The translations under genes and the position numbers were made by a program. Of a DNA stretch of 64,000 nucleotides, positions 26,295-34,617 are shown piece by piece. Every line of letters begins with the position of its first letter. The stretch's first letter is position 1. Source of the DNA: Blastococcus sp. TF02A-30 (GTDB lineage: Bacteria > Actinomycetota > Actinomycetes > Mycobacteriales > Geodermatophilaceae). The notes under the pieces are model-generated. The model was not told the DNA's origin. It saw nothing but the letters and a program-made list of their open reading frames with translations, and made no database searches. Location: positions 310,001 to 374,000 of the forward strand of contig NZ_QOHJ01000003.1 of assembly GCF_003319185.1 (NCBI RefSeq), read 5' to 3'.

Positions 26295-27373
26295 CCATGG
26301 CCGGGCTCGAGCAGCTGATCGGCGCCACGGGCGCCGCCAACCTCCCCGCCGTCCCGTCGGCCCCGCCGCGGCCGGAGCTGCCGGGGCTGCGCAAGGCCGC
26401 CGTCTTCCTGGCGCAGATGTCCAAGGAGGAGGCCGGCATCCTGCTGTCCAAGCTGCGGCCCCGCGAGGTCGAGTCGCTGACCCGGGAGCTCATGCGCCTG
26501 GGCTCGGTGGAGCTCGAGGACGTCGACAGCGTCATGACCGAGTTCCACGGCCTCATGACCGCCCAGCAGTTCGTGGGCCGCGGCGGCGTGGAGTTCGCCC
26601 GCGAGATCCTCGCGGCGGGCCTGGGTGAGGACAAGGCCGAGGGAATCCTCTCCCGGCTCAACGTCGTCTACACCGAGGTCCCCTTCGCCTCGCTGCGCAA
26701 CGCGGACGTGCGCCAGCTCGTCACGTTCCTCAAGGACGAGCACGCGCAGATCATCGCGCTCGTGCTGGCGCACCTGACGCCGGCGCAGTCGGCCGAGGTG
26801 CTCTCCGGTTTCGCGCCGGAGCAGCAGGCCGAGGTGGCCCACCGCATCGCGACCATGGATCGCACCTCCCCCGAGATGGTGCGCCTGGTCGAGGAGGAGC
26901 TCGGCCGCCGGATGGGCTCGATCCTGGCCCACCAGGACATGTCCACCGCCGGTGGCGTCGAGGCCCTGGTCGAGATCATCAACCGCTCGCCGCGGCCCAC
27001 CGAGCGCTCGATCCTCGAGTGGCTGGACAACGCCGACCCGGAGCTGGCCGACCAGGTCCGCTCGCAGATGTTCGTCTTCGAGGACATCGTCACCATCGAC
27101 GACCGGTCCCTGCAGCTGGTGCTGCGCGAGGTCGAGGCCAACGACCTGGCCACCGCCCTCAAGGGTGTCCGGCAGGACGTGCGCGACAAGATCCAGCGGA
27201 ACCTCTCCGAGCGCGCCGCCGAGAACCTGGCCGAGGAGATCGAGCTGCTCGGCCCGGTCCGCACCCGCACCGTCGAGGAGGCGCAGGCCAAGGTCGTCGC
27301 CGTCATCCGCACCCTCGAGGAGCAGGGCGTGCTGACCATCTCGCGCGGCGGGGACGATGAGTTCGTCTCCTGA
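26291..27373 (+). CDS. fliG: flagellar motor switch protein FliG
   Basis: FliG is the rotor protein that interacts with MotA. The 360-residue product has the N-terminal FliF-binding domain (LPGLRKAAVFLAQMSKEEAG), a middle domain with an EHAQ motif in place of EHPQ, and the C-terminal torque domain (MFVFEDIVTIDDRSLQLVLR, ERAAENLAEEIELLGPVRTR). It begins at an ATGA overlap with fliF. Confidence 0.96.
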   Translation: MTMAGLEQLIGATGAANLPAVPSAPPRPELPGLRKAAVFLAQMSKEEAGILLSKLRPREVESLTRELMRLGSVELEDVDSVMTEFHGLMTAQQFVGRGGVEFAREILAAGLGEDKAEGILSRLNVVYTEVPFASLRNADVRQLVTFLKDEHAQIIALVLAHLTPAQSAEVLSGFAPEQQAEVAHRIATMDRTSPEMVRLVEEELGRRMGSILAHQDMSTAGGVEALVEIINRSPRPTERSILEWLDNADPELADQVRSQMFVFEDIVTIDDRSLQLVLREVEANDLATALKGVRQDVRDKIQRNLSERAAENLAEEIELLGPVRTRTVEEAQAKVVAVIRTLEEQGVLTISRGGDDEFVS

Positions 27374-28274
27374 CCCGGGGCACCGGCCGCCGCGGGAGGG
27401 GGCGGTCCTGCGCGGCGGCGCCGCCGTCGCCGCCCGGCCCTACCGCGACGCCAGCGGGCAGGTCACCCCTGCCGGCGGCACCACCGCGACCGCCGTCCTG
27501 ACCGCACCCGCGGCGCCGGCCGCGCCCGCACCGGCGATCCCCGCACCGGCGCCCGCGCCGTCGTCGCTGACCCCGTCCCCGGTCATGACGGCGGCTGCGG
27601 CGACCGCCGTCATCCCGCCGCAGCCCTCGCCGGTGGAGCGGCGGTCCTCGGTGCGCCGCGCCGAGGACCAGCCGGTGGCCGGTAGCCGGCCGACCTTCCG
27701 GCTCGGCGAGGTCTACGCCGACGAGCTGGAGCGGCTGCGCCGGCAGGCGCACGCCGAGGGCTTCGCGGCAGGTCACGCCGAGGGCATGGCCGCGGCCGGC
27801 GCCGCCGTCGCCGAGGCCGAGCGCGCGGCCACCGAGCGCATGGCCGAGGCGCAGGCCCGGTGGGAGCGGCGGATCGCCACCGCGACCGCCGCCCTGGGGT
27901 CCGCCGTCACCCGCCTGGACGAGGCCGCCGTGCCGGTGGCCGACGACATCCGCGAGACCATCCTGGGCACGGTCCTGACCCTGCTCGAGGACCTGCTCGG
28001 CCGGGAGCTGGCCATGGCCGACTCCCCCGTCCTCGACGCGGTGCGCCGCGCGCTCACGCTGTGCCCGGCCGACGCGCCCGTCGTCGTCCGCGTGCACCCC
28101 GACGACCTGGGCGAGATCCCCGAGGAGGCGGTGGCCGAGCTGCCGGCGTCCGTGCGCCTCGTGGCCGACGCCTCGGTCGAGCGCGCCGGCGCCGTCGCCG
28201 AGACCGGTCCCCGCCGGATCGACGCCCAGCTCGTCGCCGCCCTGGAGCGGGTCCAGGCGGTGTTGTCCTCGTGA
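27357..28274 (+). CDS. fliH: flagellar export apparatus regulator FliH
   Basis: FliH is the stator-like regulator of the FliI ATPase. The 305-residue product has a Pro/Ala-rich first half (about 1-110) and the conserved second half with AHAEGFAAGHAEGMAAAGAA, a helical stalk, and the globular end (DDIRETILGTVLTLLEDLLG, PVVVRVHPDDLGEIPEEAV). It overlaps fliG by 17 bases and fliI by four. Confidence 0.9.
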   Translation: MSSSPDPGHRPPREGAVLRGGAAVAARPYRDASGQVTPAGGTTATAVLTAPAAPAAPAPAIPAPAPAPSSLTPSPVMTAAAATAVIPPQPSPVERRSSVRRAEDQPVAGSRPTFRLGEVYADELERLRRQAHAEGFAAGHAEGMAAAGAAVAEAERAATERMAEAQARWERRIATATAALGSAVTRLDEAAVPVADDIRETILGTVLTLLEDLLGRELAMADSPVLDAVRRALTLCPADAPVVVRVHPDDLGEIPEEAVAELPASVRLVADASVERAGAVAETGPRRIDAQLVAALERVQAVLSS

Positions 28275-29578
28275 CCGTGCCCGCCGCGCTCCTCACCCGG
28301 GCCCGCGCCGCCGCCCGCCCCCAGGTCACCGGCGTGGTCACCGGCGCCATGGGCCTGACCCTCACCGTCGACGGCATCGTCGCCGCCGTCGGGGACCTCG
28401 TCGAGGTCAACCCCGGCACCGCGCCGCTGCTGGCCGAGGTGGTGGCCGTGGGCCGCGACCGGCTCACCTGCATGCCCCTGGGCAGCCTGGCCGGCGTGCA
28501 CGCCGGCGCGCCGGTGCGGGCCACCGGGCTGCCCCTGCAGGTCCCGGTCGGCGAGGCGCTGCTCGGCCGCGTGCTGGACGGCCTCGGCCGGCCGATCGAC
28601 GGCGGTCCCCCGCTGGCCTCCCGGGTGTCCTGGGTCGACCTCGCCAGCGAGACGCCGCACGCCCTCGCCCGCAGCCGGGTCGAGGAGCCGCTGACCTTCG
28701 GGGTCCGCGCGCTCGACACCCTGGTGCCCTGCGGCAAGGGCCAGCGCCTGGGCATCTTCGCCGGCTCCGGCGTCGGCAAGTCCAGCCTGATGGCCCAGAT
28801 CACCCGCGGCACCGACGCCGACGTCCGGGTCATCGGGCTGATCGGCGAGCGCGGCCGCGAGGTGCGGGAGTTCATCGAGGAGAACCTCGGCGCCGAGGGC
28901 ATGGCGCGCACCGTCGTCGTCGTCGCCACCTCCGACGAGCCGCCGCTGGTGCGGCTCAAGGCCGCATTCGTCGCCACCCGGATCGCCGAGGCGTTCCGCG
29001 ACCATGGCCGCGACGTGCTGCTGCTCATGGACTCGATCACCCGCACCGCGATGGCGCAGCGCGAGGTCGGGCTCTCCGCCGGGGAGCCGCCGGCGACCCG
29101 CGGCTACCCGCCGAGCGTCTTCGCGATGATGCCGCAGCTGCTGGAGAAGGCCGGCACCGGCGTGACCGGCTCGATCACCGGCCTCTACACCGTCCTGGTC
29201 GAGGGCGACGACCACAACGAGCCGATCGCGGACACCGCCCGGTCGATCCTCGACGGGCACATCGTGCTCACCCGCAAGCTGGCCACGGTCGGTCACTTCC
29301 CGGCCATCGACGTGCTCGAGTCGATCTCCCGCGTCGCCGGCGCGGTCACGCCGCCCCCGCAGATGGCCGACGCCCGCGAGATCCGCCGGCTCATGGGCGC
29401 GCTGCGCGACGTCAAGGAGCTCGTCGAGATCGGCGCCTACCAGGCCGGCACCGATGCCCTCGTCGACCGCGCCCGCGAGCTGGCCCCGCAGATCGACGCC
29501 TTCCTGCAGCAGCCCCTGGGCGAGTCCACCCCGCCGGCGGAGGCCTGGTCGTGGCTGCAGCGGATCGTGCGCTCGTGA
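28271..29578 (+). CDS. fliI: flagellum-specific ATP synthase FliI
   Basis: FliI is the hexameric ATPase of the flagellar type III export machine. The 435-residue product has Walker A at 165-171 (GSGVGKS, Lys170), GLIGERGREVREFIEENLG, the Walker B region DVLLLMDSITRTAMAQREVG, and the RGYPPSVFAMMPQLLEKAG motif. The GTG at 28271 overlaps the fliH stop (GTGA). The open frame upstream is a shadow. Confidence 0.97.
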   Translation: MTVPAALLTRARAAARPQVTGVVTGAMGLTLTVDGIVAAVGDLVEVNPGTAPLLAEVVAVGRDRLTCMPLGSLAGVHAGAPVRATGLPLQVPVGEALLGRVLDGLGRPIDGGPPLASRVSWVDLASETPHALARSRVEEPLTFGVRALDTLVPCGKGQRLGIFAGSGVGKSSLMAQITRGTDADVRVIGLIGERGREVREFIEENLGAEGMARTVVVVATSDEPPLVRLKAAFVATRIAEAFRDHGRDVLLLMDSITRTAMAQREVGLSAGEPPATRGYPPSVFAMMPQLLEKAGTGVTGSITGLYTVLVEGDDHNEPIADTARSILDGHIVLTRKLATVGHFPAIDVLESISRVAGAVTPPPQMADAREIRRLMGALRDVKELVEIGAYQAGTDALVDRARELAPQIDAFLQQPLGESTPPAEAWSWLQRIVRS

Positions 29579-30024
29579 AGCGCGCCGCCTTCCGCCTCCA
29601 GCCGGTGCTGGAGCTGCGCCGCACCCAGGAGCGCGCCGCGGCGGCCGACGCCGCCCGCGCCGCCCGGAACGCCGCCGACGCCGACCGCGCCGCGGCCGAG
29701 CGCGAGCACGCGCTCGCCACGTCCGCGCTGCCCGCTCGGCTGTCGTCCGGCGACTTCGTGGCCGCCATGGTGCTGCTGCGCGCGGCGGCCACCGACGCCA
29801 GCGACGCCCGCGCCCTGGCGACCGCGTCCGCCGAGCAGGCCGCGGCCGTCCGCGCGGAGTGGACCGCGGCGGCCCAGCGGACCAAGGCCCTGGAACGGCT
29901 GCGCGAACGCCACCTGGAGGCCCAGCGGCACGCCGAGGCCGCCGCCGAGGAGCGCGCGGCCGACGACCTCGTGACCGGCCGGGCCGGTCGCACGGACCCC
30001 CGGGAGGTGCCGTGGACGGGCTGA
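29575..30024 (+). CDS. fliJ: flagellar export protein FliJ
   Basis: FliJ is the coiled-coil central stalk of the FliI complex. The 149-residue product is almost entirely helical (FRLQPVLELRRTQERAAAAD, LERLRERHLEAQRHAEAAAE), with the usual basic start. The GTG at 29575 overlaps the fliI stop. Position and the FRLQPVLELRR start make the call firm. Confidence 0.88.
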   Translation: MKRAAFRLQPVLELRRTQERAAAADAARAARNAADADRAAAEREHALATSALPARLSSGDFVAAMVLLRAAATDASDARALATASAEQAAAVRAEWTAAAQRTKALERLRERHLEAQRHAEAAAEERAADDLVTGRAGRTDPREVPWTG

Positions 30025-30956
30025 GCGCGGTGCAGGCCCGCATCAGCGAGATCCAGGCCCGCTTCTTCCCCGTGCAGGCCACCTCGACCGGGTGGGCGTC
30101 GGCCGCCGCGGCCGCGGGCCTGGACGGCACGAGCGCGACCAGCAGCACGTGGGCCACCACCGGCGCGGGGTCCGCGTCGGAGACCGCCGTCGTGGCCGAG
30201 GCGCAGAAGTACCTCGGCGTGCCCTACGTGTGGGGCGGCACCGACCCCGCGAAGGGGCTCGACTGCTCCGGCCTGGTGAAGCTGGTCTACGGGAACCTCG
30301 GCATCGAGCTGCCGCGCACCTCCTCCCAGCAGGCCACCAGCGGCAAGGCGGTCGCCTCGCTGGCCGCCGCCCGCCCCGGCGACCTGGTCTTCTTCGACCA
30401 CTCCTCGTCGCGCGCCGGCATCGACCACGTCGGCATCTACATCGGCAACGGCAAGATGATCGCCGCCCCGCAGGCCGGCGAGACCGTCAAGGTGCAGGAC
30501 GTCGGCACCCCGACCCTCATCCGCCGCGTGCTGCCCGAGGCGGCGCCGAGCACGGCGTCCGCGGCCGGCGGGGTCGCGGGCGTGCCCTACGCGAACCTCT
30601 TCAGCAGCGCCGCCAGCCGGCACGGCGTCGACGCCTCGCTGCTGGCCGCGATGGCCTCGGTGGAGTCGAACTTCAACGCCGGCGCCGTGTCGCCGGCCGG
30701 CGCCCAGGGCCTCATGCAGTTCATGCCGGCCACCGCGAAGGGCCTCGGGGTCAACCCGCTCGACCCGTCGTCGGCCGTGGACGGCGCCGCGCGCTACCTC
30801 AAGAACCTCACCTCGCAGTTCGGCTCCACCGAGCTGGCGCTGGCCGCCTACAACGCCGGTCCGGGCACGGTGACCCGCTACGGCGGGATCCCGCCCTACG
30901 CAGAGACCCAGAACTACGTCCGTTCCGTGATGAGCAAGGCGGAGGCCTACCGATGA
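30012..30956 (+). CDS. NlpC/P60 and lytic transglycosylase protein in the FlgJ position
   Basis: The 314-residue protein joins two peptidoglycan hydrolase domains. An NlpC/P60 endopeptidase (about 58-180) has Cys and His motifs intact (LDCSGLVKLVYG, DHVGIYIGNGKMIAAP). A soluble lytic transglycosylase (about 190-314) has the catalytic Glu in MASVESNFNAGAVSPAGAQG, then LMQFMPATAKGLG and LALAAYNAGPGTVTRYGG. There is no signal peptide or membrane helix. It starts at GTG 30012, inside fliJ, and overlaps fliK. It likely opens the wall for the rod, as FlgJ does in proteobacteria, perhaps exported through the flagellar channel; that route is inference. Confidence 0.88.
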   Translation: MDGLSAVQARISEIQARFFPVQATSTGWASAAAAAGLDGTSATSSTWATTGAGSASETAVVAEAQKYLGVPYVWGGTDPAKGLDCSGLVKLVYGNLGIELPRTSSQQATSGKAVASLAAARPGDLVFFDHSSSRAGIDHVGIYIGNGKMIAAPQAGETVKVQDVGTPTLIRRVLPEAAPSTASAAGGVAGVPYANLFSSAASRHGVDASLLAAMASVESNFNAGAVSPAGAQGLMQFMPATAKGLGVNPLDPSSAVDGAARYLKNLTSQFGSTELALAAYNAGPGTVTRYGGIPPYAETQNYVRSVMSKAEAYR

Positions 30957-32308
30957 GCGCTCCCGTGATGCCGGCCGCCCCCGCGGCGGTCCGCACCCCG
31001 TCCCCGGGTGCCGCCGAGGGGGGCTCCACCGAGAGCGCCGCCCCCTTCGCCTCCGCGCTGGACGGCGCCCTGTCGGAGGGGCGGGCGCCGGTCGGCGAGC
31101 GGCCGCCGGGAGAGGGCGACGCTGGCACGCCCGGGGAGGAGGCCGGCGCGGAGACCGCCGCGGTCGGGACGGCGGTGCCGGTCGAGGTGGCCGCCGGGTG
31201 GACCGGCGCTCTCTGGGCCCTGGCGCTCGGCGCGGTCTCCGCACCGGGCACGGCTGCCACCACCGAGGGCGAGGCGGCCGGCGTCGCCGCGGCGCCCTCG
31301 ACGACCACCACCGCGCCGCTCCCGGCGACCGGCACCGTCGCGGCGCCCGCCGACACCCTCCCCGGTGCCGCCGCCGACCAGGTCGCGGCGCAGCCCGCGA
31401 CCGCTCCGCCGGCCACCCCCACCGCCGCGCAGCCCGGCACCGGCCTGCCCGCGGGCCTGGTCGTCGTCCCCGCACCGGCGACCGGAGCAGGCCCTGGCAC
31501 CGGCCCCGGCACCGACGTCCCCGGCGCCGCGGTCGTCACCGCCGACACGGCTGCCGGCGTCCCCGGCTCCCCCGCCCCGGCTGCCCCGACGGGCAGCGGC
31601 GCGGCACCCGAGGCGGCCGGCCTGCCCGGCTCCGCCCCGGTCCGCGCCGGCGAGGGCCCCGGCTCGTCCGGTGCCGGTGACCAGCCGGGCGACGAGCCCG
31701 GCACCCCGGTCCCGGCGGCGATCCCGGTCACCGACGGGGCGGGCGAGCAGCCGGCGACGGTGCCCGTCGCCGCACCGGCCGCCCCGTCCGCGACCGGCAC
31801 CGCGGCCCCGGTCGGCCCCGTCGCGAGCGCGACCGGGCAGGCGGCCGAGCAGCCGGTGCACACCCAGCTCGCCCGTCAGGTCGCCGTGCTCAGCGCCGCC
31901 GACGGCTCGCACACGATGACGATGGTGCTCACCCCCGAGACCCTCGGCCCCGTCGAGATCTCGGTGACGGTCACCGGGAGCAGCGTCGACCTCGCCCTGC
32001 GCGGTGCGCACGAGCACGGCCGGGCCGCGCTGCTCGACGCCCTGCCGGAGCTCCGCCGCGAGCTGGAGGCGGCCGGCCTGACCGCCCAGCGGGTCGAGGT
32101 CTCGAAGGACAGCGGGGGCTCGTGGCTGGCCCGGCACGCCGCCGAGCAGCAGGCCCAGCAGTGGCAGCAGGGCTCCGGGGACCGATCCGGCCAGCAGGGA
32201 TCGCCCGACGGGCGGTTCCGACCGTGGCAGCGCACTGCCGATAGCGGAGACGGACGTCCCGTCGCGACGGGCCGCACCGGATCCGACGGCGTCGACGTCC
32301 GCGTCTGA
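30953..32308 (+). CDS. fliK: flagellar hook-length control protein FliK
   Basis: FliK measures hook length and switches export to filament proteins. The 451-residue product has about 300 residues of Ala/Pro/Gly/Thr-rich low-complexity sequence, fitting a molecular ruler, then the C-terminal switch domain (MVLTPETLGPVEISVTVTGS, LRGAHEHGRAALLDALPELR). A Gln/Ser/Gly-rich tail follows. The ATG overlaps the preceding stop (ATGA). A GCCGATAG at 32237-32244 near its end has no good -35 partner. Confidence 0.9.
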   Translation: MSAPVMPAAPAAVRTPSPGAAEGGSTESAAPFASALDGALSEGRAPVGERPPGEGDAGTPGEEAGAETAAVGTAVPVEVAAGWTGALWALALGAVSAPGTAATTEGEAAGVAAAPSTTTTAPLPATGTVAAPADTLPGAAADQVAAQPATAPPATPTAAQPGTGLPAGLVVVPAPATGAGPGTGPGTDVPGAAVVTADTAAGVPGSPAPAAPTGSGAAPEAAGLPGSAPVRAGEGPGSSGAGDQPGDEPGTPVPAAIPVTDGAGEQPATVPVAAPAAPSATGTAAPVGPVASATGQAAEQPVHTQLARQVAVLSAADGSHTMTMVLTPETLGPVEISVTVTGSSVDLALRGAHEHGRAALLDALPELRRELEAAGLTAQRVEVSKDSGGSWLARHAAEQQAQQWQQGSGDRSGQQGSPDGRFRPWQRTADSGDGRPVATGRTGSDGVDVRV

Positions 32309-32329
32309 GAGAAGGAGACCCACAGACCC

Positions 32330-32785
32330 ATGACCGACCCCGTGAACGGCCTCGGCCAGACGGCCTACACGTCGGCGACCACCCAGGTCGACCGCGGTGA
32401 CCAGATGGGCAAGGACACCTTCCTCAAGCTCCTCGTGGCGCAGATGCGGTACCAGGATCCGTCCAACCCCGTCGACAGCACCCAGATGATCGCCCAGACG
32501 GCGACCTTCACCCAGGTCGAGAAGCTGGAGCAGCTGGCCTCGATGAGCGCCACCTCGCTGGTCCTGCAGGAGCACGCCACCGCCGGCGCCATGGTGGGCC
32601 GCCAGGTCACCTACACCAACAGCAACGGCGAGCCGGTGACCGGCGTCGTCTCCTCCGTGCGCCTCGCCTCCGGCAACTCCGAGGCCGTCGCCGTCGTCGA
32701 CGGCAAGGACGTGCAGGTCGGGCGCATCACCGCCGTCTCCCTCCCCACGCCGAGCTCAGGGACGAGCTCCTCCGCGGCGTCCTGA
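32330..32785 (+). CDS. flgD: flagellar hook assembly scaffold FlgD
   Basis: FlgD is the hook cap. The 151-residue product has the signature MGKDTFLKLLVAQMRYQDPS and NPVDSTQMIAQTATFTQVEK, then a short Tudor-like part (GRQVTYTNSNGEPVTGVVSS). It is shorter than the 220-residue E. coli protein, as in many Gram-positive forms. AAGGAGA precedes the ATG. Confidence 0.95.
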   Translation: MTDPVNGLGQTAYTSATTQVDRGDQMGKDTFLKLLVAQMRYQDPSNPVDSTQMIAQTATFTQVEKLEQLASMSATSLVLQEHATAGAMVGRQVTYTNSNGEPVTGVVSSVRLASGNSEAVAVVDGKDVQVGRITAVSLPTPSSGTSSSAAS

Positions 32786-32824
32786 TCCCACCCCCCACCC
32801 CCGAACCGCGAGGAGAACCTCCGC

Positions 32825-34096
32825 ATGCTCCGCTCCATGTTCTCGGCCATCTCCGGCCTCAAGGCGCACCAGACCAAGATGGACGTCACGGGCAACAACA
32901 TCGCCAACGTGAACACCGTCGGCTTCAAGAGCAGCAGCACCGTCTTCCAGGACACGCTGTCGCAGGTCGTCCGGGCCGGCGGCGCCCCCGCCGCCGAGCG
33001 CGGTGGCACGAACCCCGCGCAGGTCGGCCTCGGCGTCAAGCTCGCCGGCATCATGACCAACTGGACCAACGGCGCCGCCCAGTCCACCGGCCGCTCGACC
33101 GACTTCATGATCGAGGGCGACGGCTTCTTCGTGACCCGCGGGCCGGGTGGCGAGCAGCTCTACACCCGGGCCGGCTCGTTCGACTTCGACGCATCCGGCC
33201 GCCTGGTCACCCCCGACGGCTCGATCCTGCAGGGGTGGATCGCCGACCCCACCACCGGCGCGATCAACCCCAACGGCCCGATCGGCGACCTGTCGGTGCC
33301 CTACGGCGCGAACGTCGCCCCGTCGGCCACCTTGAGCTCGACGATGGACGGCAACCTGGACAGCGCCGCCGCCGTCGGGGCGTTCGTGCAGACGCCGGTC
33401 AAGATGTACGACTCCATGGGCAACGCCCAGCAGGTGACCTACACGTTCACGAAGACGGACCTGAACGAGTGGACGCTCACGGTCAACAACGGCGACGACG
33501 ACGGTGACCCGAGCACGCCGCCCCCGGCCCTGGCCCTGAGCAACCCCGACGGCACCGCGTTCAGCGGCGTCATCACCTTCGACCCGGTCACCGGCGTCAT
33601 GAGCCCCGCGCTCGACGACGTCCGCTTCGCCCCCGGTGTGGCGAGCTGGCCCGGTCCGGTCCGGATGGACCTCTCCGGGATCACCCAGTACGGCGGCAAG
33701 AGCCAGGTCGTGCCGACCGACGTCGACGGCTACGCCATGGGCACGCTGCAGGGCTTCTCGCTGTCCAACGACGGCACGATCGTCGGCACCTACTCCAACG
33801 GGCTGCGGCAGAACCTGGGCCAGCTCGCGATGGCCGCCTTCAACAACCCGAGCGGCCTGGAGAAGGCCGGCAATTCCTCGTTCCGCGTGGGGGACAACTC
33901 CGGTGAGCCGGTGGTCGGCACCGCCGGCACCGGCGGCCGCGGCATCCTCTCGTCGGGTGCGCTGGAGATGTCCAACGTGGACCTCTCGGAGGAGTTCACC
34001 AGCCTGATCGTCGCCCAGCGCGGCTTCCAGGCGAACAGCCGCGTGATCACCGCGTCCGACGAGATGCTCCAGGACCTGGTCAACCTCAAGCGCTGA
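32825..34096 (+). CDS. flgE: flagellar hook protein FlgE
   Basis: FlgE is the hook subunit. The 423-residue product has the N-terminal rod/hook motif (KMDVTGNNIANVNTVGFKSS), the SFDFDASGRLVTPDGSILQG stretch, a variable middle, and the C-terminal SNVDLSEEFTSLIVAQRGFQ followed by ASDEMLQDLVNLKR. The length matches FlgE better than the 260-residue FlgG. It is the last gene of the basal-body operon. Confidence 0.94.
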   Translation: MLRSMFSAISGLKAHQTKMDVTGNNIANVNTVGFKSSSTVFQDTLSQVVRAGGAPAAERGGTNPAQVGLGVKLAGIMTNWTNGAAQSTGRSTDFMIEGDGFFVTRGPGGEQLYTRAGSFDFDASGRLVTPDGSILQGWIADPTTGAINPNGPIGDLSVPYGANVAPSATLSSTMDGNLDSAAAVGAFVQTPVKMYDSMGNAQQVTYTFTKTDLNEWTLTVNNGDDDGDPSTPPPALALSNPDGTAFSGVITFDPVTGVMSPALDDVRFAPGVASWPGPVRMDLSGITQYGGKSQVVPTDVDGYAMGTLQGFSLSNDGTIVGTYSNGLRQNLGQLAMAAFNNPSGLEKAGNSSFRVGDNSGEPVVGTAGTGGRGILSSGALEMSNVDLSEEFTSLIVAQRGFQANSRVITASDEMLQDLVNLKR

Positions 34097-34112
34097 TCCG
34101 GCACGCCCCCGT

Positions 34113-34177
34113 CCCCTCCGTGAGCTCTCGGTACCGAGAGCTCACGGAGGGGCCACAGCTCTCGGTACCGAGAGCTG
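34113..34177. repeat. 40-bp and 22-bp perfect palindromes with a shared 20-base core
   Basis: Positions 34113-34152 form a perfect 40-base palindrome with no loop, and 34156-34177 form a second one of 22 bases. Both contain the core AGCTCTCGGTACCGAGAGCT, with centres 34 bases apart. A degraded half (GCACCGAGGGCTCA, 34201-34214) follows 36 bases further on. The stretch lies between flgE and the flbD promoter. It could be a terminator, or operator-like sites for a dimeric protein. Confidence 0.75.
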
Positions 34178-34249
34178 GAACTCGCGCCCCCGAGGCGCCG
34201 GCACCGAGGGCTCATCCGTCGGGGTGACCTGCGAGAACCCCCGCTTCGG

Positions 34250-34278
34250 CTCAAGGAGCCCGAGGCGGGCGCCGATGA
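34250..34278 (+). promoter_or_regulatory. sigma-28-type promoter of flbD-motA-motB-fliL
   Basis: CTCAAG (34250-34255), 15 bases, GCCGATGA (34271-34278). Both boxes are the best matches of the set. It gives a leader of about 45 bases before the flbD GTG. Confidence 0.7.
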
Positions 34279-34329
34279 AGTCACTGACGCAATGCGCCCG
34301 TTCCACCCACCGAGCTAGAGGACCGACCC

Positions 34330-34614
34330 GTGATCCGTGTGACGCGCCTGAACGGGGAGCAGTTCGCGCTCAACCCCGACCTGATCGAGCGGGTCGAGGG
34401 CCACCCCGACACGGTCGCCTTCCTGGTGGACGGCACCAAGTACGTGGTGAAGGAGACCGTCGAGGAGGTGCTCCGGGAGATCGTGGAGTACCGCGCCGGG
34501 ATCCTCGCGACGTCCTACGAGATGGACCGCGGCGAGTACCGCGTGCAGGCGCCGCCCGCGGACTCCGCCGGAGTCTCGTCCGTCGTGCCCTTCCCGAGCC
34601 GAGAGGAGCGCTGA
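34330..34614 (+). CDS. flbD: FlbD-family flagellar protein
   Basis: The 94-residue protein has the whole FlbD family pattern: MIRVTRLNGEQFALNPDLIE, VEGHPDTVAFLVDG and KYVVKETVEEVLREIVEYRA. The exact job is unsettled; the family sits next to the motor genes in many Gram-positive bacteria. It starts at GTG and ends three bases before motA, in one operon. It is unrelated to the Caulobacter regulator of the same name. Confidence 0.9.
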   Translation: MIRVTRLNGEQFALNPDLIERVEGHPDTVAFLVDGTKYVVKETVEEVLREIVEYRAGILATSYEMDRGEYRVQAPPADSAGVSSVVPFPSREER

Positions 34615-34617
34615 CCC

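Noticed and set aside
32237-32244. GCCGATAG near the end of fliK as a sigma-28 promoter for flgD
   Set aside because: The hexamer 15 bases upstream is TTCCGA, a poor match, and the site is inside coding sequence of an operon with tight gene spacing.
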